The position numbers and the translations under genes were made by a program. A stretch of 64,000 nt of DNA from Sutcliffiella horikoshii. Lineage in GTDB: Bacteria > Bacillota > Bacilli > Bacillales > Bacillaceae_I. Under the pieces are notes generated by a model. That model was not told the DNA's origin and searched no databases. It was given only the letters and a program-made list of their open reading frames with translations. The stretch covers positions 2,232,001 through 2,296,000 of the forward strand of contig NZ_CP020880.1 in the NCBI RefSeq assembly GCF_002157855.1, in the 5' to 3' direction. Below are positions 1 to 10,056 of the stretch, one piece after another. Within the stretch, counting starts at the first letter, position 1, and each line of letters opens with the position of its first letter.

Positions 1-46
1 CATTCACCTTTGGGACAAAAAACTATTTTACCGAGAGGATATTGGT

Positions 47-445
47 GATGAGGACCTCTTTCCTTCTGATTTCTCGTCACAAAGGTCCTCATATGGGCGA
101 TGAGGACTTCTCATCTCCTAATTCCTTGTTACTGCGGTCTTCATACGGCCGATGAGGACCTTTCTCCTCCTAATTCCTTGTTACCGAAGTCTTCATACGG
201 TCGATGAGGACTTCTCATCTCCTAATTCCTTGTTACTGCGGTCTTCATACGGCCGATGAGGACTTCTCTCCTCTTAATTCCTTGTTACGGAAGTCTTCAT
301 ACGGATGATGAGAACCTTTCTCCTCCTGATTTCTTGTCACGGAGGTCTTCATAACAAAGATGATGCCAATTCTGCTTTTAATTTCTTGTCACTGAAGTCT
401 TCATCCCGACGATCAGATATTACTCTGAGACTATCCGCAATTCGA
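47..445 (+). repeat. 52-bp tandem repeat array 1 (7 units) with end sequence
   Basis: Seven head-to-tail units of 52 bp occupy 47-410. Each opens with GATGAGGAC, has a pyrimidine-rich centre (CTCCTAATTCCTTGTTAC type) and closes with GTCTTCAT plus a 6-nt linker. The unit ends are inverted repeats of each other (GATGAGGAC against GTCTTCATC), so a hairpin can form inside a unit or across a unit boundary. Units 2 and 4 are nearly identical, suggesting recent duplication or conversion; units 6 and 7 are degenerate. After the last unit comes an end sequence ending CAATTCGAT (about 411-447) that recurs after array 3. The unit length is not a multiple of three, so this is not coding. It lies just past the terminator of the minus-strand gene at 508-1494. 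I know no named family for it. Confidence 0.9.
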
Positions 446-467
446 TTATTAATAATTTCCTAAAACT

Positions 468-505
468 ATAAAAAAACCGGGCAGTTTAGCAATTTGCCCG
501 GCTTT
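468..505 (-). terminator. Rho-independent terminator of the DUF3231 gene
   Basis: On the minus strand a 7-bp stem (CCGGGCA/TGCCCGG, 477-483 and 495-501) is followed by a run of T. It sits just after the stop codon at 508. Confidence 0.85.
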
Positions 506-507
506 AC

Positions 508-1494
508 TTATTTCGTGCTTTTTAATGACTGTGGTGGCTCTTCCATCCAGCCGTTCTTAACCATCAACTTTCCGCCATCTTTGGCATAATCAAATATATC
601 TTTTGCAATTAATGTCATCTTCATTGGTAGATCCGATCGAAGGCTAAACGATGTGCCAAGAGCATTACTTGTTAGACCAAAACTGCTGAGCAGGTTTGTC
701 AAGTACATCATGAGCTTCTCTGAGTATGGTGATTCAGTTGACAGGGTAGGATTTCCCCAAGCAACTATCGGTGGCTGAATATCACTTTTTAGAAGTGTGT
801 CACTGAAAGTATCAATTATTTGTTTCGCCAGGTCTTTCCCTTTTTCAAAATACTTTTTCACTTCTTTGTCCTTGCTTACCTGCTCAAACCCTCTTAACAA
901 CTGAAAACCAAGTACATTAGTTTCAATACCTTGATACAAAAGGGAAACTTCAATAGCATTCAACGGCCTCTTTTCACTGAAAATATTAAAGCCTGCCATA
1001 TAGCCTTCTCCCTTTACAAACTCCACCTTTTCAGGCATAGGAATCATTGGCGGACGAGTGAGTACCCCATCTTTCAATAAGAACTGAGTCGTCTCGTTAT
1101 ATGTATTTTGAGCTACGTCAAAAAATCGTTTGTATAAATCAGTGATGTCTTGTCGGTATGACATACTAATATGCAAGGCATTGAGACCGATGGTTATTTT
1201 CATCATCACTCTTAGGAAAAGTGCATCGAAATACTGGTCATACAAAGGCTTGCTGGACGGTTTTACATCGCTTTCGACATACCCAACAGGCACTACAATC
1301 TTTTCTTGCTTAAAAAGTGCCGTTAATTCATTGATAAAATTTATTTCTTGATTGTAGTAGGTTTGAACCAAATTATGTACTTCTTCATTTTGTTTGTTCG
1401 CAAGAAAATGCTCTAAAAGCCTCGCAAGCATCGTTTTTTGTTGATATGTCATCCACAAATTACCTATTTCAGACGATGACAATTGCTTATCCAT
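508..1494 (-). CDS. DUF3231 family protein
   Basis: A 328-residue soluble, mostly helical protein of the DUF3231 family, common in spore-forming Bacillaceae; its biochemical role is not known to me. The protein is an internal duplication. The first half ends near residue 150 with DGVLTRPP and the second half ends near residue 322 with NGWMEEPP, each after about 140 residues of predicted helix bundle. This resembles the ferritin-like or CotF-like two-repeat layout described for the family, which is inference here. The ATG at 1494 has GGGAGGGG about 8 nt upstream. It is monocistronic: a terminator follows directly, and the next gene is divergent across a 164-nt gap that must hold both promoters. 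Confidence 0.85.
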   Translation of the reverse strand: MDKQLSSSEIGNLWMTYQQKTMLARLLEHFLANKQNEEVHNLVQTYYNQEINFINELTALFKQEKIVVPVGYVESDVKPSSKPLYDQYFDALFLRVMMKITIGLNALHISMSYRQDITDLYKRFFDVAQNTYNETTQFLLKDGVLTRPPMIPMPEKVEFVKGEGYMAGFNIFSEKRPLNAIEVSLLYQGIETNVLGFQLLRGFEQVSKDKEVKKYFEKGKDLAKQIIDTFSDTLLKSDIQPPIVAWGNPTLSTESPYSEKLMMYLTNLLSSFGLTSNALGTSFSLRSDLPMKMTLIAKDIFDYAKDGGKLMVKNGWMEEPPQSLKSTK

Positions 1495-1658
1495 TTAGAC
1501 TTGCCCCTCCCAGGATTAATTTTTTTTTAGTATGTCCCGTAAAAATGATTACTATAAAAAAAATCTTCTTTTTTTAAAAAATATAGACAACCCACTCTCT
1601 TCCCTTGCATACACATTTAAGTAGAAGAAGACAAGCTAAATGGGAGGGTGTTAAATAC

Positions 1659-2111
1659 ATGAGATTTTTTGTGATTAAGAAAAGCTTTCTTATTACCATT
1701 ATACTTTGTATAATCGCTGGAATAGGAGGATGGTATGTTGTTAACAAAGGGGTAGTCCCAACAACAGGTAAACCCTCTGAAGAAGAAATGCTGGTTTTTA
1801 ATATGATCACTTCTGAATTTAAGACGAAATTAGAAGACGGTACAGAAATAGAAGCATACCGTTTTGACCCTGGTACGATTACCGTACCAAAAGGTAAAGA
1901 AATTACATTAAGTATATTTGGGGTAAACGGCAGTGAACATCCATATTCCATTGAAGGAACAGATATAAATGGGGTTATTAAAAAGGGCGAGGAAACATTA
2001 ATTGATGTACGTTTTGACAAAGCTGGGGTATACAAACTAATCTGTTCTACCCATTCTCATCACAATGGACATCACAGCCCTCCAATGGTGGCCTATATTT
2101 ATGTTTATTAA
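1659..2111 (+). CDS. Membrane-anchored cupredoxin-like protein
   Basis: A 150-residue protein with an N-terminal hydrophobic segment (residues 5-27) that should leave the rest outside the membrane, followed by a plastocyanin-like domain (about 65-150). Candidate type-1 copper ligands are visible: H94 in SEHPYS, C129 in LICSTH, a histidine from the H132-H139 cluster and M143. The run of histidines after the cysteine (HSHHNGHH) is richer than usual and might bind extra metal. The family serves in electron transfer or copper handling; the partner is not evident from the neighbours. I chose the ATG at 1659 because GGGAGGGTG lies 8 nt upstream; an upstream in-frame start at 1605 lacks a site and would put a charged tail before the membrane segment. 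Confidence 0.82.
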   Translation: MRFFVIKKSFLITIILCIIAGIGGWYVVNKGVVPTTGKPSEEEMLVFNMITSEFKTKLEDGTEIEAYRFDPGTITVPKGKEITLSIFGVNGSEHPYSIEGTDINGVIKKGEETLIDVRFDKAGVYKLICSTHSHHNGHHSPPMVAYIYVY

Positions 2112-2127
2112 TTGCTACTAACTCAAA

Positions 2128-3878
<1,751 letters not shown>

Positions 3879-3884
3879 AGTTGT

Positions 3885-3914
3885 TAAAGGCCCTTTCTCT
3901 AAAGGGCTTTTTTC
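3885..3914 (+). terminator. Terminator of ykpA
   Basis: GGCCCTTT/AAAGGGC hairpin followed by six T residues, directly after the stop codon. Confidence 0.88.
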
Positions 3915-4015
3915 AAATTGTGAAACCTTCCTAACATAGTTTCGTATTAGTATTATTCACCATTTACCTATATAATTAATAGGTCGATTATATTTAGAAT
4001 GAATGAGGTGTAGGA

Positions 4016-5116
4016 ATGCCGCAAACGAAGTGGTTTAAAGTTGGCTATGGAATTATTGTCATACTGTTAATTATTTTCTTAGCATCACTGGTTGATTTTA
4101 TCTTCACCCCTCTCACCGTGATGATAAGCACGCTATTTGCACCAATTATTCTTGCAGGTGTTATGTATTATTTACTAAGACCACTTGTTAACCTTGCGGA
4201 TCGCTATGTACCAAGAGCGTTGGCAATCTTAAGTATTTACCTTATGTTTATTGGACTTATAACTTTACTTTTGTTCCTTATTGGTCCTACTCTACAACAA
4301 CAGGTTAATAGTCTTGTAAAGAATACACCGGAAATAATTAATGATATTAGAGATTACACAATTGAATTACAAGAAAATGAATATGTTGCAAGGTTTCAGC
4401 AGGATGAACGTTTCTCTTTGGAGGAAATTTCAGGGAAGATTGCTGATAACCTGAACGCATATGTTACAGCGTTCGGCTCTAATGTAGTAAATGTCATCAG
4501 CGCCATTACAGGATTCCTTATTCTGCTGGTAGTCATTCCTTTTGTTCTTTTTTATATGTTAAAAGATGGGGATCGATTACCTGATCAAGTCTTAAAGATT
4601 ATACCTCGTCAACATGAACGTGAAGGTAGAAATGTACTGAAAGACATGGATATTGCTTTGAGTTCCTATATTCAAGGACAAATCATCGTCAGTGTATTTG
4701 TTGGGGTATTAATCTATATTGGGTTTTTAATCATTGGATTGGAATATTCCCTCGTGTTAGCCTTGATCGCTATGTTTACTAACGTGATACCTTTTATCGG
4801 CCCTTTTATCGGTACGATTCCAAGTATTATCGTAGCCTTTTTCGATGAACCAATTATGGCATTATGGGTACTTGTAGTGGTGGTAATTGTCCAACAGATA
4901 GAGAGCAATTTTATCTCGCCTCAAGTAATGGGCAAGAAATTGGATGTTCACCCTTTGACAATTATTCTACTTTTATTAGTAGCTAGTAAGTTTGCTGGGC
5001 TGCTCGGCCTATTGCTAGCTGTACCAACCTATGCAGTTTCAAAAGTAATTGTCCTGCATACCATTCGGTTTATTAAACTGAGAAAAGTGAAAGTTACGGA
5101 AGATTCGCTTCTATAA
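4016..5116 (+). CDS. AI-2E family transporter (PerM/YueF type)
   Basis: A 366-residue polytopic membrane protein of the AI-2E exporter-like superfamily. Hydrophobic segments fall near residues 7-30, 33-52, 66-92, 150-180, 215-240, 243-275 and 305-345. A soluble helical stretch (about 93-148) lies between the N-terminal pair of helices and the rest, as is usual for the family, and the C-terminal half carries the family's TNVIPFIGPFIGTIP-type loop. Some members export autoinducer-2 and others act as sodium(lithium)/proton antiporters in Bacillaceae; the sequence does not tell which. The ATG follows GAGGTG by 6 nt. It stands alone between ykpA and a repeat-rich gap. Confidence 0.88.
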   Translation: MPQTKWFKVGYGIIVILLIIFLASLVDFIFTPLTVMISTLFAPIILAGVMYYLLRPLVNLADRYVPRALAILSIYLMFIGLITLLLFLIGPTLQQQVNSLVKNTPEIINDIRDYTIELQENEYVARFQQDERFSLEEISGKIADNLNAYVTAFGSNVVNVISAITGFLILLVVIPFVLFYMLKDGDRLPDQVLKIIPRQHEREGRNVLKDMDIALSSYIQGQIIVSVFVGVLIYIGFLIIGLEYSLVLALIAMFTNVIPFIGPFIGTIPSIIVAFFDEPIMALWVLVVVVIVQQIESNFISPQVMGKKLDVHPLTIILLLLVASKFAGLLGLLLAVPTYAVSKVIVLHTIRFIKLRKVKVTEDSLL

Positions 5117-5497
5117 AATGGGTAAGATTGTTGGATAACGAGGAGTCGACGTGGGGCAAGGGGACAGATGGACGGTGGTCAACGCGGCAATTGTCCGAAG
5201 TTTTTCGAAAGTTGACCAAAGTTTTTCCGATTTTGACCGAAGTTTTGGTAAAAAACCATGCCTCCAAATGACCGAAGGATTTGAGACTCCCATAAAAACG
5301 AGTCTTTTCCCACGTATTTTATATAAAATAGATAGCAATTACAACAACACCGGCACTTCCCTCCTAAATAGCATGGCATGCAAAGTGGATTTCACTTTCA
5401 TGACATGCTTTTTTATTGGAAAAATGTACTTATAGTTGTTATGATGGAAAAGAAGATTTAGTTTAGTTCATTAAACAACAAAAGTGAGATGATAAAA
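5117..5497 (+). repeat. Intergenic gap with degenerate CGAAGTTTT repeats
   Basis: No credible gene. From about 5196 to 5255 a short motif is repeated in tandem (TCCGAAGTTTTTCG, GACCAAAGTTTTTCCG, GACCGAAGTTTTGG), spaced about 20 nt. It looks like a decayed intergenic repeat cluster. The last 100 nt should contain the promoter of the hemolysin III gene, but I could not choose one with confidence. Confidence 0.6.
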
Positions 5498-6145
5498 ATG
5501 GCGCAAACACATACCTTTTCAAAAGGAGAAGAAATTGCAAATACAGTCACACACGGGATTGGAATTTTAACAAGTATTGCAGCACTTGTTTTATTGATTG
5601 TGTTCTCTGCAATCAACGGTACTCCCCTTCACCTGGCTACTTTCATTGTTTATGGTATAACCATGATTATGCTTTACACAGCCTCTACATTATTACATGC
5701 ATTGCCTAAGGGAAAGGCCAAGAACGTTTTTGAAATACTTGATCATTCCTCCATTTACTTTTTTATTGCGGGAAGCTACACTCCCATTACTCTTATTATT
5801 ATGGATGGTGCCCTAGGTTGGACACTTTTTGGAATAGTATGGGGACTGGCAATAGCGGGAACGGTCTTTAAAGTGTTTTTTGTAAAAAGGTTTATTTTGG
5901 CTTCTACCCTTCTGTATGTATTGATGGGCTGGCTGGCTGTATTTGGTTGGAATGATATTACTTCTACTGTCGGGACTGGAGGTATTGCCTTTCTTGTTGC
6001 TGGTGGGGTTGTTTATAGTTTAGGAGCTGTTTTTTATGTGTGGCGGGCTTTTCCGTATCATCATGCGGTTTGGCATGTTTTTGTGTTAGGCGGAACTGTA
6101 CTGCATTTCTTTTTTGTTTTGTTATATGTGTTACCTATACAATAA
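5498..6145 (+). CDS. yplQ: Hemolysin III family membrane protein
   Basis: A 215-residue seven-helix membrane protein of the hemolysin III/PAQR superfamily, similar to B. subtilis YplQ. Conserved family features are visible: NTVTHGIG near the N-terminus, the SxLLH motif in TASTLLHALP, DHSSIYFFIAGSYTP in the third helix and the C-terminal histidine pair in PYHHAVWHVFVLGG. In PAQR proteins these histidines, with an Asp and Ser, bind a metal, suggesting a hydrolase-like membrane enzyme rather than a true haemolysin. I chose the ATG at 5498 (AGTGAG 9 nt upstream) over the ATG at 5489, which is too close to that site. A strong terminator follows, so the gene is probably monocistronic. Confidence 0.9.
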   Translation: MAQTHTFSKGEEIANTVTHGIGILTSIAALVLLIVFSAINGTPLHLATFIVYGITMIMLYTASTLLHALPKGKAKNVFEILDHSSIYFFIAGSYTPITLIIMDGALGWTLFGIVWGLAIAGTVFKVFFVKRFILASTLLYVLMGWLAVFGWNDITSTVGTGGIAFLVAGGVVYSLGAVFYVWRAFPYHHAVWHVFVLGGTVLHFFFVLLYVLPIQ

Positions 6146-6175
6146 GCTGTCCAGCAATCTGGACAGCTTTTTTTA
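6144..6175 (+). terminator. Terminator of the hemolysin III gene
   Basis: AAGCTGTCCAG/CTGGACAGCTT hairpin with a 4-nt loop and seven T residues. Confidence 0.92.
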
Positions 6176-6199
6176 TATCAAATATTACATTTGACTGTT

Positions 6200-6295
6200 G
6201 ATTTTCGTTCCATGCGCTTCACTTTCCATGGGCGGTCCGGAAGCCTCCTCACCCTAGGCCTTGTGGGGTCTTCCCTGTCCCTTCCACCCCAATTA
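6200..6295. repeat. Degenerate copy of a GC-rich dispersed Bacillaceae repeat
   Basis: GC-rich against its surroundings, it contains CTTCACTTTCC, GGGCGGTCCGGAAGCCTCCTC and TTGTGGGGTCTTCCC. The phrasing parallels the better copy at 48521-48640 (CGCTTTCCGCGGG, GCCTCCTC). No reading frame runs through it. It separates two convergent genes. Confidence 0.55.
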
Positions 6296-6313
6296 ACTTG
6301 GCTACTGCATTAA

Positions 6314-7741
6314 TTAGTAAGTTGTAAATCTAAATATTTTCTGAAGGCGGTACATAGCTTTCTTTACAATAGGTATGTCCTCTTCATAGGTTTCATATGG
6401 GAGAGTGTACATCTCGTCCTTATTGCTCCATAACCTTAAAAAGTAATCGTCCATATCCTTCATTACCTGTTCGTTGTTATTGGCAGTTATCTTTATATCA
6501 GTTTCTAAGTTAAGATCATAAAGATTTCTTCTTGTGAAGTTTGCAGAACCACCGATAATGGTAGATTCTTCAGCCCGATTAAAATATATCATTTTAGGGT
6601 GGTATTGCTCACCCTGGGTATTGTACCACCTTAATTCAATATTCCCTTTTCCTTCTTCTACCATTTCTGCTGCAACTGGACGGTTTGGAAGACCAATTTT
6701 CTGTTGGCCAAATGCATGTTCATTAGGGTCAAGAATTAAATTTACCGTTACTCCTCGATCTGCAGCAGCAATTAGTTCCTCGATGATCTTTCTCTCCGCA
6801 AGATAGAACATCCCTACCCAAATTTCTTCCTTATCTTTGGATTTTTTTATTTCTTCTAGAACATGATCTAATATTTTTCTTTCCGTTAACAACTGAACTG
6901 CAATGTCACCTTTCTCCGCCTGTCCACTATACTTCGGTAAAGTGCCACCCCCGGAAAAATCAAGGATTGCCTGTTCCGTTTTTAAAACATCATTAATAAT
7001 GTTTCCAGACACTTCAAATGCTGTATTAGAATGGAGTCCGCTGGCATCATGTGGATTTGCTGATGAGATGATGGCGGTTTTATCTGTCGCAATTACCTTT
7101 CGGTGGTTTGCTTTAATATTTAAAAGTTTTAGATAGGAGCGTACGGTTGTCTCAGGTGCATCTTCGGCCATCGGGTTTTTAATCCAGCCTGAACCACCTT
7201 GACCGAACCATTGAAAAAATACTCGCCAGACACCCGAATAAAGCGGATTAGAATCCCGTAAAACCTTAACATTTGTCTCAATTACTCTAATACCATTATC
7301 TTTAAGGGTTGAGAGCTCTTCCGCTTCATGTGACCCGTAAGTCGTATTAATTTCATCTGTTATAAATACAATGTCCATATCTGGGTTTTCTTTCTTTTTG
7401 GAAATAATACTTTCCAATAAATTTGAACTTAACGGAGGGTAATCCATTTCTCCATCATGATATCCGTTGAATAAAAACATGTCTATTACGATAAATTCTT
7501 CTGCTTCATCTATCACTTCATATATACGGTCAAATATCGCATGTTCCTTCTGAAAGTCATCCTTATCACCGTAAGTAATATCATAGAGGAAATCAACTTC
7601 TGAAACGTAGTGAACGTCTCCTTCAAATGAAACCCCTTCCGGCAAAGGCTTATAACTGTGATAGACACTTGTGAGTATGACAATAAAAATGAGTACTAGA
7701 ATAAAAGTCAGCAATTTATTTTTCTTTATATAGTTTTTCAT
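6314..7741 (-). CDS. Phospholipase D-like domain protein, membrane-anchored
   Basis: A 475-residue protein of the phospholipase D/cardiolipin synthase superfamily with one N-terminal membrane helix (residues 9-27) and two catalytic HKD motifs: H213-R-K215 with D220 (HRKVIATD) and H381-P-K383 (HPKMIYF), each followed by a Ser/Gly-Asn patch (SSANPHDASG and GGSANFTRRN). Two such motifs make one active site in this family. It lacks the two-helix N-terminus of classical cardiolipin synthases, so its substrate (phospholipid or another phosphodiester) is open. The ATG has GGGGGAAG about 8 nt upstream. The next gene upstream is on the same strand 57 nt away and might be co-transcribed. Confidence 0.88.
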   Translation of the reverse strand: MKNYIKKNKLLTFILVLIFIVILTSVYHSYKPLPEGVSFEGDVHYVSEVDFLYDITYGDKDDFQKEHAIFDRIYEVIDEAEEFIVIDMFLFNGYHDGEMDYPPLSSNLLESIISKKKENPDMDIVFITDEINTTYGSHEAEELSTLKDNGIRVIETNVKVLRDSNPLYSGVWRVFFQWFGQGGSGWIKNPMAEDAPETTVRSYLKLLNIKANHRKVIATDKTAIISSANPHDASGLHSNTAFEVSGNIINDVLKTEQAILDFSGGGTLPKYSGQAEKGDIAVQLLTERKILDHVLEEIKKSKDKEEIWVGMFYLAERKIIEELIAAADRGVTVNLILDPNEHAFGQQKIGLPNRPVAAEMVEEGKGNIELRWYNTQGEQYHPKMIYFNRAEESTIIGGSANFTRRNLYDLNLETDIKITANNNEQVMKDMDDYFLRLWSNKDEMYTLPYETYEEDIPIVKKAMYRLQKIFRFTTY

Positions 7742-7798
7742 CTTGTTTTCTTCCCCCTACAATAGTGGCAAATGACCAACTAAAATTCTTTTTTTTAA

Positions 7799-8905
7799 CT
7801 AATCTAATGATAAATCTAGCCTAATCAGCTGGTCATCTTCTGGGACAGGGTTTCCCCTTCCATCTGTGTTATTGGTTATAAAATAAATGGAATCCCCCTC
7901 CTTCCACACATCCCTAATTCGTCCGTTTTCTTTCCATAGTACAGATTGTTGCTTCGAGCTAATGTCAAAAGCTCTCACCATTTCTCCTCTTAAGCTTGCT
8001 GCATACAGAATTCCGTTCTCTACGAAAATGCCAGATGGAGCCCAAGTATCTGTACCAGAGTGAAATAATGGCGCTTCAACTTCTTCCGCATGCTCTTCTC
8101 CTGTATAAGTTGGCCATCCATAGTTCTTCCCTTTTTTAATAAGATTGATCTCATCAAATGCAGAAGGCCCATGCTCTGATGCATACATCTCACCTGTATC
8201 TTTGTCCCATGCTAACCCTTGTGGATTTCGATGGCCGTAACTGTAAACATATGATCCTGGAATTGGATTATCCTCAGGTACCGTACCATCCAGATTCAGG
8301 CGGAGAATGCTGCCTGTTAGCAACTCTTGATTTTGTGCAGACTCAGGTTCATTGGCATCTCCAACTGTTACATATAACTTGTCATCTGGCCCAACTTTTA
8401 TCCGGCCGCCGTTGTGAAAAATTGCGCCATCGATGTTTTCCAAGAGAACTTCTGTTTCTTTCCAAGCTGTCCCGTCGTATTTTAACGTAACAATCCTATT
8501 GTTCACTGCTTCTTCCGTCCCATATGTATGATAAGCAAACGCGAGTCCATTCTCCTGAAAGTCAGGGTGAAGTTCCATGCCAAGCAATCCACCCTCCCCA
8601 TAAACTAATAACTGCTTATCAAGCTGAACATCTTCCCTCGTCATGCCGGCTTTATCTATCTTTAGAATCTTCCCAGTTCTTTCTGTTATGAAAAATACAT
8701 CTCCTGATTTGGTTATGGACCAAGGCACGTTTAAATTGGTCGCTATTACTTCTTTGTTATCAACGCTAAACTGTTGTGTTTTCACATCCTTGTCAGGTGT
8801 TGCGTTCGTTTCTAATACTTCATTGTTATTTTTCGGTTCCACAACAGAATTACAACCTGTTATAAAAACGCTCAACAAGGTAATAGTTAACATGAAATTT
8901 TTCAA
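7799..8905 (-). CDS. PQQ-dependent sugar dehydrogenase-type lipoprotein
   Basis: A 368-residue secreted lipoprotein with a lipobox (VFITGC near residues 13-18) followed by a six-bladed beta-propeller of the glucose/sorbosone dehydrogenase family. Visible family features are NLNVPWSI near the start, GLLGMELHPDF, FHNGGRIKVGPDDKLYVTVGD, YSYGHRNPQGLAWD and YASEHGPSAFDEINL. The HNG/R and HRNPQG elements hold PQQ-contacting residues in characterised relatives; whether this host makes PQQ is unknown and many Bacillus homologues are untested. A GTG at 8914 abuts GAGGGG with no spacing, so I prefer the TTG at 8905 (spacing 9), which also gives a normal signal peptide; an ATG at 8893 is a third option. 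Confidence 0.87.
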   Translation of the reverse strand: MKNFMLTITLLSVFITGCNSVVEPKNNNEVLETNATPDKDVKTQQFSVDNKEVIATNLNVPWSITKSGDVFFITERTGKILKIDKAGMTREDVQLDKQLLVYGEGGLLGMELHPDFQENGLAFAYHTYGTEEAVNNRIVTLKYDGTAWKETEVLLENIDGAIFHNGGRIKVGPDDKLYVTVGDANEPESAQNQELLTGSILRLNLDGTVPEDNPIPGSYVYSYGHRNPQGLAWDKDTGEMYASEHGPSAFDEINLIKKGKNYGWPTYTGEEHAEEVEAPLFHSGTDTWAPSGIFVENGILYAASLRGEMVRAFDISSKQQSVLWKENGRIRDVWKEGDSIYFITNNTDGRGNPVPEDDQLIRLDLSLD

Positions 8906-8970
8906 AAAAGTCACCCCTCTACTCTTTTCCCCTCATCTTTCAAGTCTAATCCAAATAACGAATGAAAATA

Positions 8971-9000
8971 CAAAAAAACAAGACGTGTGAGCGCCTTGTA
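8971..9000 (-). terminator. Terminator of the DUF6501 gene
   Basis: Minus-strand hairpin ACAAGGCG/CGTCTTGT (one G-U pair, 6-nt loop) followed by seven T residues. Confidence 0.78.
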
Positions 9001-9010
9001 TCATTAAATG

Positions 9011-9214
9011 TTATGCTTTTTCAAAATAAGTTTTATAATATCCGCCAATATGGCCGCTGTTGTCTTTTACGAAAATAAACTCTTCCGTTTCATTTTTCAC
9101 TTCGTACGTTTGTCCGACAGTCAGCATACTGCTCACTAGATATTTTTTTGCGTCTGTATGTACACACTTTACGTGCTGTACCGTTTCTTTTTTATCCCAA
9201 GAATTATGTATCAT
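9011..9214 (-). CDS. Small DUF6501-type protein
   Basis: A 67-residue protein matching small Bacillus proteins annotated DUF6501: a KCVHTDAKKYLV stretch, then LTVGQTYEVKNETEEF and a C-terminal GGYYKTYFE, resembling a small beta-barrel. Function is unknown. The ATG at 9214 lies 8 nt downstream of GGAGGTG; the longer frame back to 9244 would run through that site and is rejected. It has its own terminator and is divergent from the methyltransferase gene across about 100 nt. Confidence 0.78.
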   Translation of the reverse strand: MIHNSWDKKETVQHVKCVHTDAKKYLVSSMLTVGQTYEVKNETEEFIFVKDNSGHIGGYYKTYFEKA

Positions 9215-9316
9215 TTGTTTTGCACCTCCACAGTTATCTCTCAACTATTTTACCTCATCTTTTATTAATGAACAAACACAACTGTTTTCTCATATGATTA
9301 GGTGAGGTGAAAATGT

Positions 9317-10018
9317 ATGAGTAATAAAGCGTATACGGATCTACTGGCTTTACTTGGGATTGGTGGTGCTCATCCTGGAGGGTTGGAGCTTACAAAAACC
9401 ATCCTATTAAAAGAAAGTCTTGAAGATAAGAAACTACTCGAAATTGGTTGTGGCACGGGACAAACGTCTTTGTTCCTGGATGCAATGAACGTAGATATTA
9501 CACCCATCGACAATCATCCAATAATGATTGAAAAAGCCAACCATCGATTTACAGAACATCAAGCTGAGATAACTGCCCTACAAATGGATATTGAAAAAAC
9601 AGAGTTTAGAGATAGCACTTTTGATTTAATTCTTTCTGAATCTGTTTTATCCTTTACCGATACAGTCAAAACACTTCCTGAATTGCATCGATTGCTTAAA
9701 GAGGACGGTGTTCTGCTAGCATTTGAAATGACGAAGAAAGATACCATGCAGCATGAGTTGGAAGACAAAATGAAGCAATTTTATAATATGCCTAATATTT
9801 TCAGTGAAAAGGATTGGAAAGAAGCACTTGAACAATGTGGATTTAAGAAGGTGGAAATCACTCCACTAGAGATAGAAGAATTAGAACCATCTGAACCAGA
9901 TATCAACCCTTCTCAAATAATAGAAGAGAAGTATTTTGAAGTGATGCACCAGCATGAAGAACTAACGTATGAATCACAGAAACATATTGAATTAAGTGTA
10001 ATACGAGCACAACGTTAA
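9317..10018 (+). CDS. Class I SAM-dependent methyltransferase
   Basis: A 233-residue cytosolic methyltransferase with a class I Rossmann fold. Motif I is LLEIGCGTGQTS (residues 41-52), motif II contains the acidic VDITPIDNHP at the end of strand 2, and the DLILSESVLSFTD segment (about 107-119) matches strand 4 and the substrate loop. An extended acidic C-terminus (about 185-215) is not explained. Substrate cannot be deduced. The ATG follows GGTGAGGTG. Terminator at 10020-10056; no obvious operon partner. Confidence 0.88.
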   Translation: MSNKAYTDLLALLGIGGAHPGGLELTKTILLKESLEDKKLLEIGCGTGQTSLFLDAMNVDITPIDNHPIMIEKANHRFTEHQAEITALQMDIEKTEFRDSTFDLILSESVLSFTDTVKTLPELHRLLKEDGVLLAFEMTKKDTMQHELEDKMKQFYNMPNIFSEKDWKEALEQCGFKKVEITPLEIEELEPSEPDINPSQIIEEKYFEVMHQHEELTYESQKHIELSVIRAQR

Positions 10019-10019
10019 A

Positions 10020-10056
10020 AAGCTGGAGCTACTATTGTATGCTTCAGCTTTCTTTT
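10020..10056 (+). terminator. Terminator of the methyltransferase gene
   Basis: AGCTGGAGC/GCTTCAGCT hairpin (9 bp with one G-U pair, 11-nt loop) then TTCTTTT. Its right arm overlaps the last codons of the convergent gene ending at 10044. Confidence 0.78.

Noticed and set aside
47-410. CRISPR array
   Set aside because: The arrays are contiguous 52-bp tandem units without unique spacers, and no cas genes are present.
1605-1658. Upstream start for the cupredoxin gene
   Set aside because: No ribosome site, and it would add a basic soluble tail before the membrane helix; the ATG at 1659 has a good site.
1574-2035. 153-codon minus-strand frame
   Set aside because: Antisense shadow of the cupredoxin gene.
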